Assembly: GCA_030146915.1 (NCBI GenBank) | Contig: JASLAT010000039.1 | Span: 1-7,931 of the forward strand | DNA: 7,931 nt | Direction of reading: 5' to 3' | DNA from: Tissierellales bacterium | Lineage (GTDB): Bacteria; Bacillota; Clostridia; Tissierellales; Tissierellaceae | Shown here: piece by piece, positions 6,326-7,931 of the stretch | Position numbering within the stretch: position 1 is the first letter of the stretch | How the letters are laid out: every line of letters starts with the position of its first letter | Position numbers and translations under genes: made by a program | Notes under the pieces: model-generated | Seen by the model: the letters and a program-made list of their open reading frames with translations, nothing else | What the model was told of the DNA's origin: nothing | Databases searched by the model: none

Positions 6326-6971
6326 AAAAAGGAAGCTTTTGGAGAGGGCGAAGTGACAGATTTATTATCTTGCGTAAAAGATGAAAACATTCAGAATTAT
6401 GTAATGGTTCATTGTCAGTTGTCTACTAGTATGAGGGTCGGAGAAATGAGTGCATACAATGGTCAGATATTAATTTTGACGAATTTCCCATATTTATTGA
6501 TAAAACTTTGTATTATCCAAACATTAATGAGTGGCAATTACTACCATATAAAACTAAATCAAGTAACCGAGTAATACTGATTGACCAGCACTTAATAAGT
6601 CTTTTGAAGAAATATAAAGCTTTACAAAATTTTTTCGTTTCAAATATCCAGGAGAGGCATGGAATAACGACTTTATTTTCACTGATTTAAGAAATGGGAA
6701 TCCGTTGTCTACGAGAGGAATTTCTAAATTTTATAACAAGTACTATAAGTTAGCAGGGATTGAAGGAGTATCGGGTACTCACATATTGCGCCATACCCAT
6801 ATCACATTACTCATAGAATCAGGAGTAGATATGAGATCAGTAATGGAGAGAGTGGGTCACGAAAAGATAGATACGACATTGGAGGTTTATTCTCACGTCA
6901 CAAATAAAATGAAAGAAAAAGGATTAGAAAAAATCAGTGAAACATTAAGCAACATTCGGGCAAATTTATAG
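6326..6971 (+). pseudogene. Tyrosine recombinase/integrase, truncated and frameshifted
   Basis: This is the C-terminal catalytic domain of a phage- or ICE-type tyrosine integrase spread over three frames. Piece one reads VTDLLSCVKDENIQNYVMVH, through STSMRVGEMSAY; at 6458-6459 a base is missing (AA before TGG). Piece two reads WSDINFDEFPIFIDKTLYYP and KTKSSNRVILID; near 6626-6635 a second base is missing. Piece three reads FRFKYPGEAWNNDFIFTDLR and HILRHTHITLLIESGVDMRS, ending at TAG 6969-6971. All six catalytic positions survive: Arg (MRVGE), Lys (KTKSS), His and Arg (HILR), His (VGHEK) and Tyr (EVYSH). The N-terminal arm-binding and core-binding domains are absent, although KKGSFW just before 6343 resembles an integrase N-terminus and may be a fused leftover. 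It cannot make a working recombinase as read. It marks one edge of a former mobile element. Confidence 0.88.
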
Positions 6972-6977
6972 GTTTTT
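6965..6977 (+). repeat. 13-bp direct repeat, copy 1 (overlaps integrase stop)
   Basis: TTTATAGGTTTTT occurs here and again exactly at 7047-7059, 82 bases apart. The first copy includes the integrase stop codon. Direct repeats beside an integrase gene are often arm-type binding sites or part of an attachment site; the assignment here is inference, as the repeat is AT-rich. Confidence 0.5.
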
Positions 6978-7046
6978 CTGATAAATGTGGTCTTTTTGTG
7001 GTTTTTATCCATTCTCATAGCAACCTAACGTTGATGTATCAATGTT

Positions 7047-7059
7047 TTTATAGGTTTTT
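7047..7059 (+). repeat. 13-bp direct repeat, copy 2
   Basis: This is the exact second copy of TTTATAGGTTTTT, in the non-coding stretch downstream of the integrase remnant, followed by a run of five Gs (7060-7064). A weaker relative (12 of 14 positions when the following G is counted) lies at 3129-3142 across the cas7c stop, on the other side of the island. Confidence 0.5.
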
Positions 7060-7092
7060 GGGGGAATGGGTTGAAATACTATTTTTCATAAT

Positions 7093-7156
7093 AAAAAGCA
7101 TCTCCAAAGTTTCTTACAGGTTGTATACCTGGATTTCCCTTTGTAGATGCTTTTTT
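7093..7156. terminator. Bidirectional terminator between integrase remnant and phrB
   Basis: AAAAAGCATCTCCAAAG (7093-7109) pairs with CTTTGTAGATGCTTTTT (7139-7155) with one mismatch, and the loop holds a second small hairpin (CAGGT / ACCTG, 7117-7131). A-run on one side and T-run on the other let it act in both directions, as expected between convergent genes. The rest of 6972-7205 has no credible gene. Confidence 0.75.
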
Positions 7157-7168
7157 AGTTTGTTTCAC

Positions 7169-7190
7169 CTGATGGGACCAGTCCCATCAG
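7169..7190. repeat. Near-perfect palindrome downstream of phrB
   Basis: CTGATGGGAC and GTCCCATCAG form a 10-bp perfect inverted repeat around a CA centre, 15 bases beyond the photolyase stop. It lacks a T-run on either strand, so it is a weak terminator candidate. It could instead be a 3'-end hairpin for the photolyase mRNA or a binding site. Confidence 0.5.
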
Positions 7191-7205
7191 TTCCTTCCAT
7201 TTCTC

Positions 7206-7931
7206 TCAGCTTTTTTGTGCATTTTTCCATTCGTGATAAATGCGTAATGTTTCTTCGCGCGCAGCGGTATGTTCGACGATGGCGTCTGGGCAGTGTTCGT
7301 GTACGTTCGTTGCATCAGGGCACCATGTGCGGATATATTCGCCGCTGGGGGCGTAGTCTTTGCTTTGTTTCATCGGGTTGAAGATGCGGAAGTAGGGGCT
7401 GCTGTCGACTCCGACGCCTGCGACCCATTGCCAGTTGAGGGCGTTTACTGCTTCGTCTGCATCGAGTAAGGTGTTCATGAAATATTGTGCGCCCCATGTC
7501 CAGTCGATGCGTAAATGTTTCGTTAAAAATGAAGCGACGATCATACGTAGTCGATTATGGATATATCCCGTTGCTCGTAATTCACGCATTGCAGCATCGA
7601 CGATCGGGTACCCCGTTTCTCCGCGGCACCACGCGCGGAAGTCGTCTTCATCTTGTCGCCAAGGAAACGAGCGGAATTTTTCGTCGAGTGGTTCTGTTGC
7701 CACGTTTGGTGCGTGCATTGCTGTCATATAAGCAAACTCTCGCCAAATGAGTTGACGAATAAAAGCTTCTTCTGTCAGCCCTTTTTCGACGATTGTGCGC
7801 GTTGTGAGTAATCCGGTCGCGATGAAAGGGCTTAGTCGTGTAACGACACTTCGTTCAATCATGTCGCGATTTTTCTCATAGTCATTTAATGATAGTTTTT
7901 GTACATAATTGAGTGCTTCTTGTTCTGTTGT
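7206..7931 (-). CDS. phrB: Class I deoxyribodipyrimidine photolyase, C-terminal part
   Basis: The frame is open from the right edge to the TGA at 7206-7208. The residues before the first ATG at 7862 (TTEQEALNYVQKLSLNDYEKNRD) are normal photolyase sequence, so the start is off the window. The 241 residues present are the helical FAD-binding domain of the light-driven enzyme that splits cyclobutane pyrimidine dimers; the N-terminal antenna domain is missing. Signatures are TRLSPFIATGLL, QLIWREFAY, GYPIVDAAMRELRATGYIHN, RLRMIVASFLTKHLRIDWTW and NWQWVAGVGVDSSPYFRIFNP. Tryptophans corresponding to the electron-transfer chain appear in FPWR, IDWTW and NWQW. It is convergent with the accessory segment, shows no frameshift and looks like chromosomal backbone. 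Confidence 0.95.
   Translation of the reverse strand, partial: TTEQEALNYVQKLSLNDYEKNRDMIERSVVTRLSPFIATGLLTTRTIVEKGLTEEAFIRQLIWREFAYMTAMHAPNVATEPLDEKFRSFPWRQDEDDFRAWCRGETGYPIVDAAMRELRATGYIHNRLRMIVASFLTKHLRIDWTWGAQYFMNTLLDADEAVNALNWQWVAGVGVDSSPYFRIFNPMKQSKDYAPSGEYIRTWCPDATNVHEHCPDAIVEHTAAREETLRIYHEWKNAQKS

Noticed and set aside
7044..7079. A stretch starting GTTTTTATAG and ending GGTTGAAATAC that resembles the ends of a type I-B CRISPR repeat.
   Set aside because: It occurs once, its middle does not match a known repeat pattern, and the other GTTTTTAT nearby (around 7001) is not followed by the same sequence. No array is present in the window.
3136..7220. Shared 10-mer TTTTTTGTGC just after the cas7c stop (3136-3145) and at the end of phrB (7211-7220), as a possible target-site duplication of the island.
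   Set aside because: It is short and T-rich, the second copy lies inside the coding end of phrB, and such a match is expected by chance in a window of this size.
6998..7381. A 127-codon + strand frame from the intergenic stretch into phrB antisense.
   Set aside because: It reads through the bidirectional terminator and the palindrome and then antisense to phrB; composition (many F, S, R, C) is that of a shadow frame.
7269..7750. Other + and - strand frames of 60-98 codons over phrB.
   Set aside because: They lie across the conserved FAD-binding domain of the photolyase and show no independent coding signal.

Overview
The window comes from a low-to-moderate GC Firmicute, most likely a member of the Bacillaceae (an Anoxybacillus- or Bacillus-like genome). 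This is inferred from the strong AGGAGG-type ribosome binding sites, the Firmicutes-style codon use, a short lipoprotein signal and the gene families present. The species cannot be fixed from the sequence alone.

Left part (1-3168): the effector half of a type I-C CRISPR-Cas operon on the + strand. The order is cas5c (5' end cut off by the window edge), cas8c and cas7c, all overlapping or touching. Inside the 3' end of cas8c there is a well-formed internal ribosome binding site followed by an in-frame GTG. It would give a 120-residue small subunit (Cas11c) that most annotation would miss. Cas5c would process the crRNA, and Cas5c, Cas8c, Cas7c and Cas11c together would form the Cascade complex. 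cas3 is presumably upstream, outside the window. cas4, cas1, cas2 and a CRISPR array, which commonly follow cas7c, are not here; a stem-loop closes the operon directly after cas7c.

Middle part (about 3170-6971): an AT-richer accessory segment, all on the + strand. It begins with three decayed or marginal small genes. These are a 41-codon remnant, a beta-rich unidentified protein whose true C-terminus lies in another frame, and an about 80-residue reading frame broken near its end and lacking a visible start. Next come an intact lipoprotein with a TPR-like and coiled-coil region, then an intact two-gene cassette (DUF6978-type protein plus DUF1828/DUF1829 protein). Last is a tyrosine recombinase catalytic domain with at least two single-base frameshifts but all six catalytic positions still readable. 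The recombinase and the decayed genes suggest that this is the remnant of an integrated mobile element or a small accessory island beside the CRISPR locus.

Right part (6972-7931): a 13-bp direct repeat, a long bidirectional terminator-like hairpin and a near-perfect palindrome. They separate the island from a convergent (- strand) gene, the C-terminal FAD-binding domain of a class I deoxyribodipyrimidine photolyase, which runs off the right edge.

The cas and photolyase genes are open and clean, whereas every frameshift I can see falls between them, and the best-defined ones are at short homopolymers. The most interesting items are the hidden cas11c, the CRISPR operon without its adaptation genes at the usual place, and the intact DUF6978-DUF1828 cassette lying among debris next to a defence locus.
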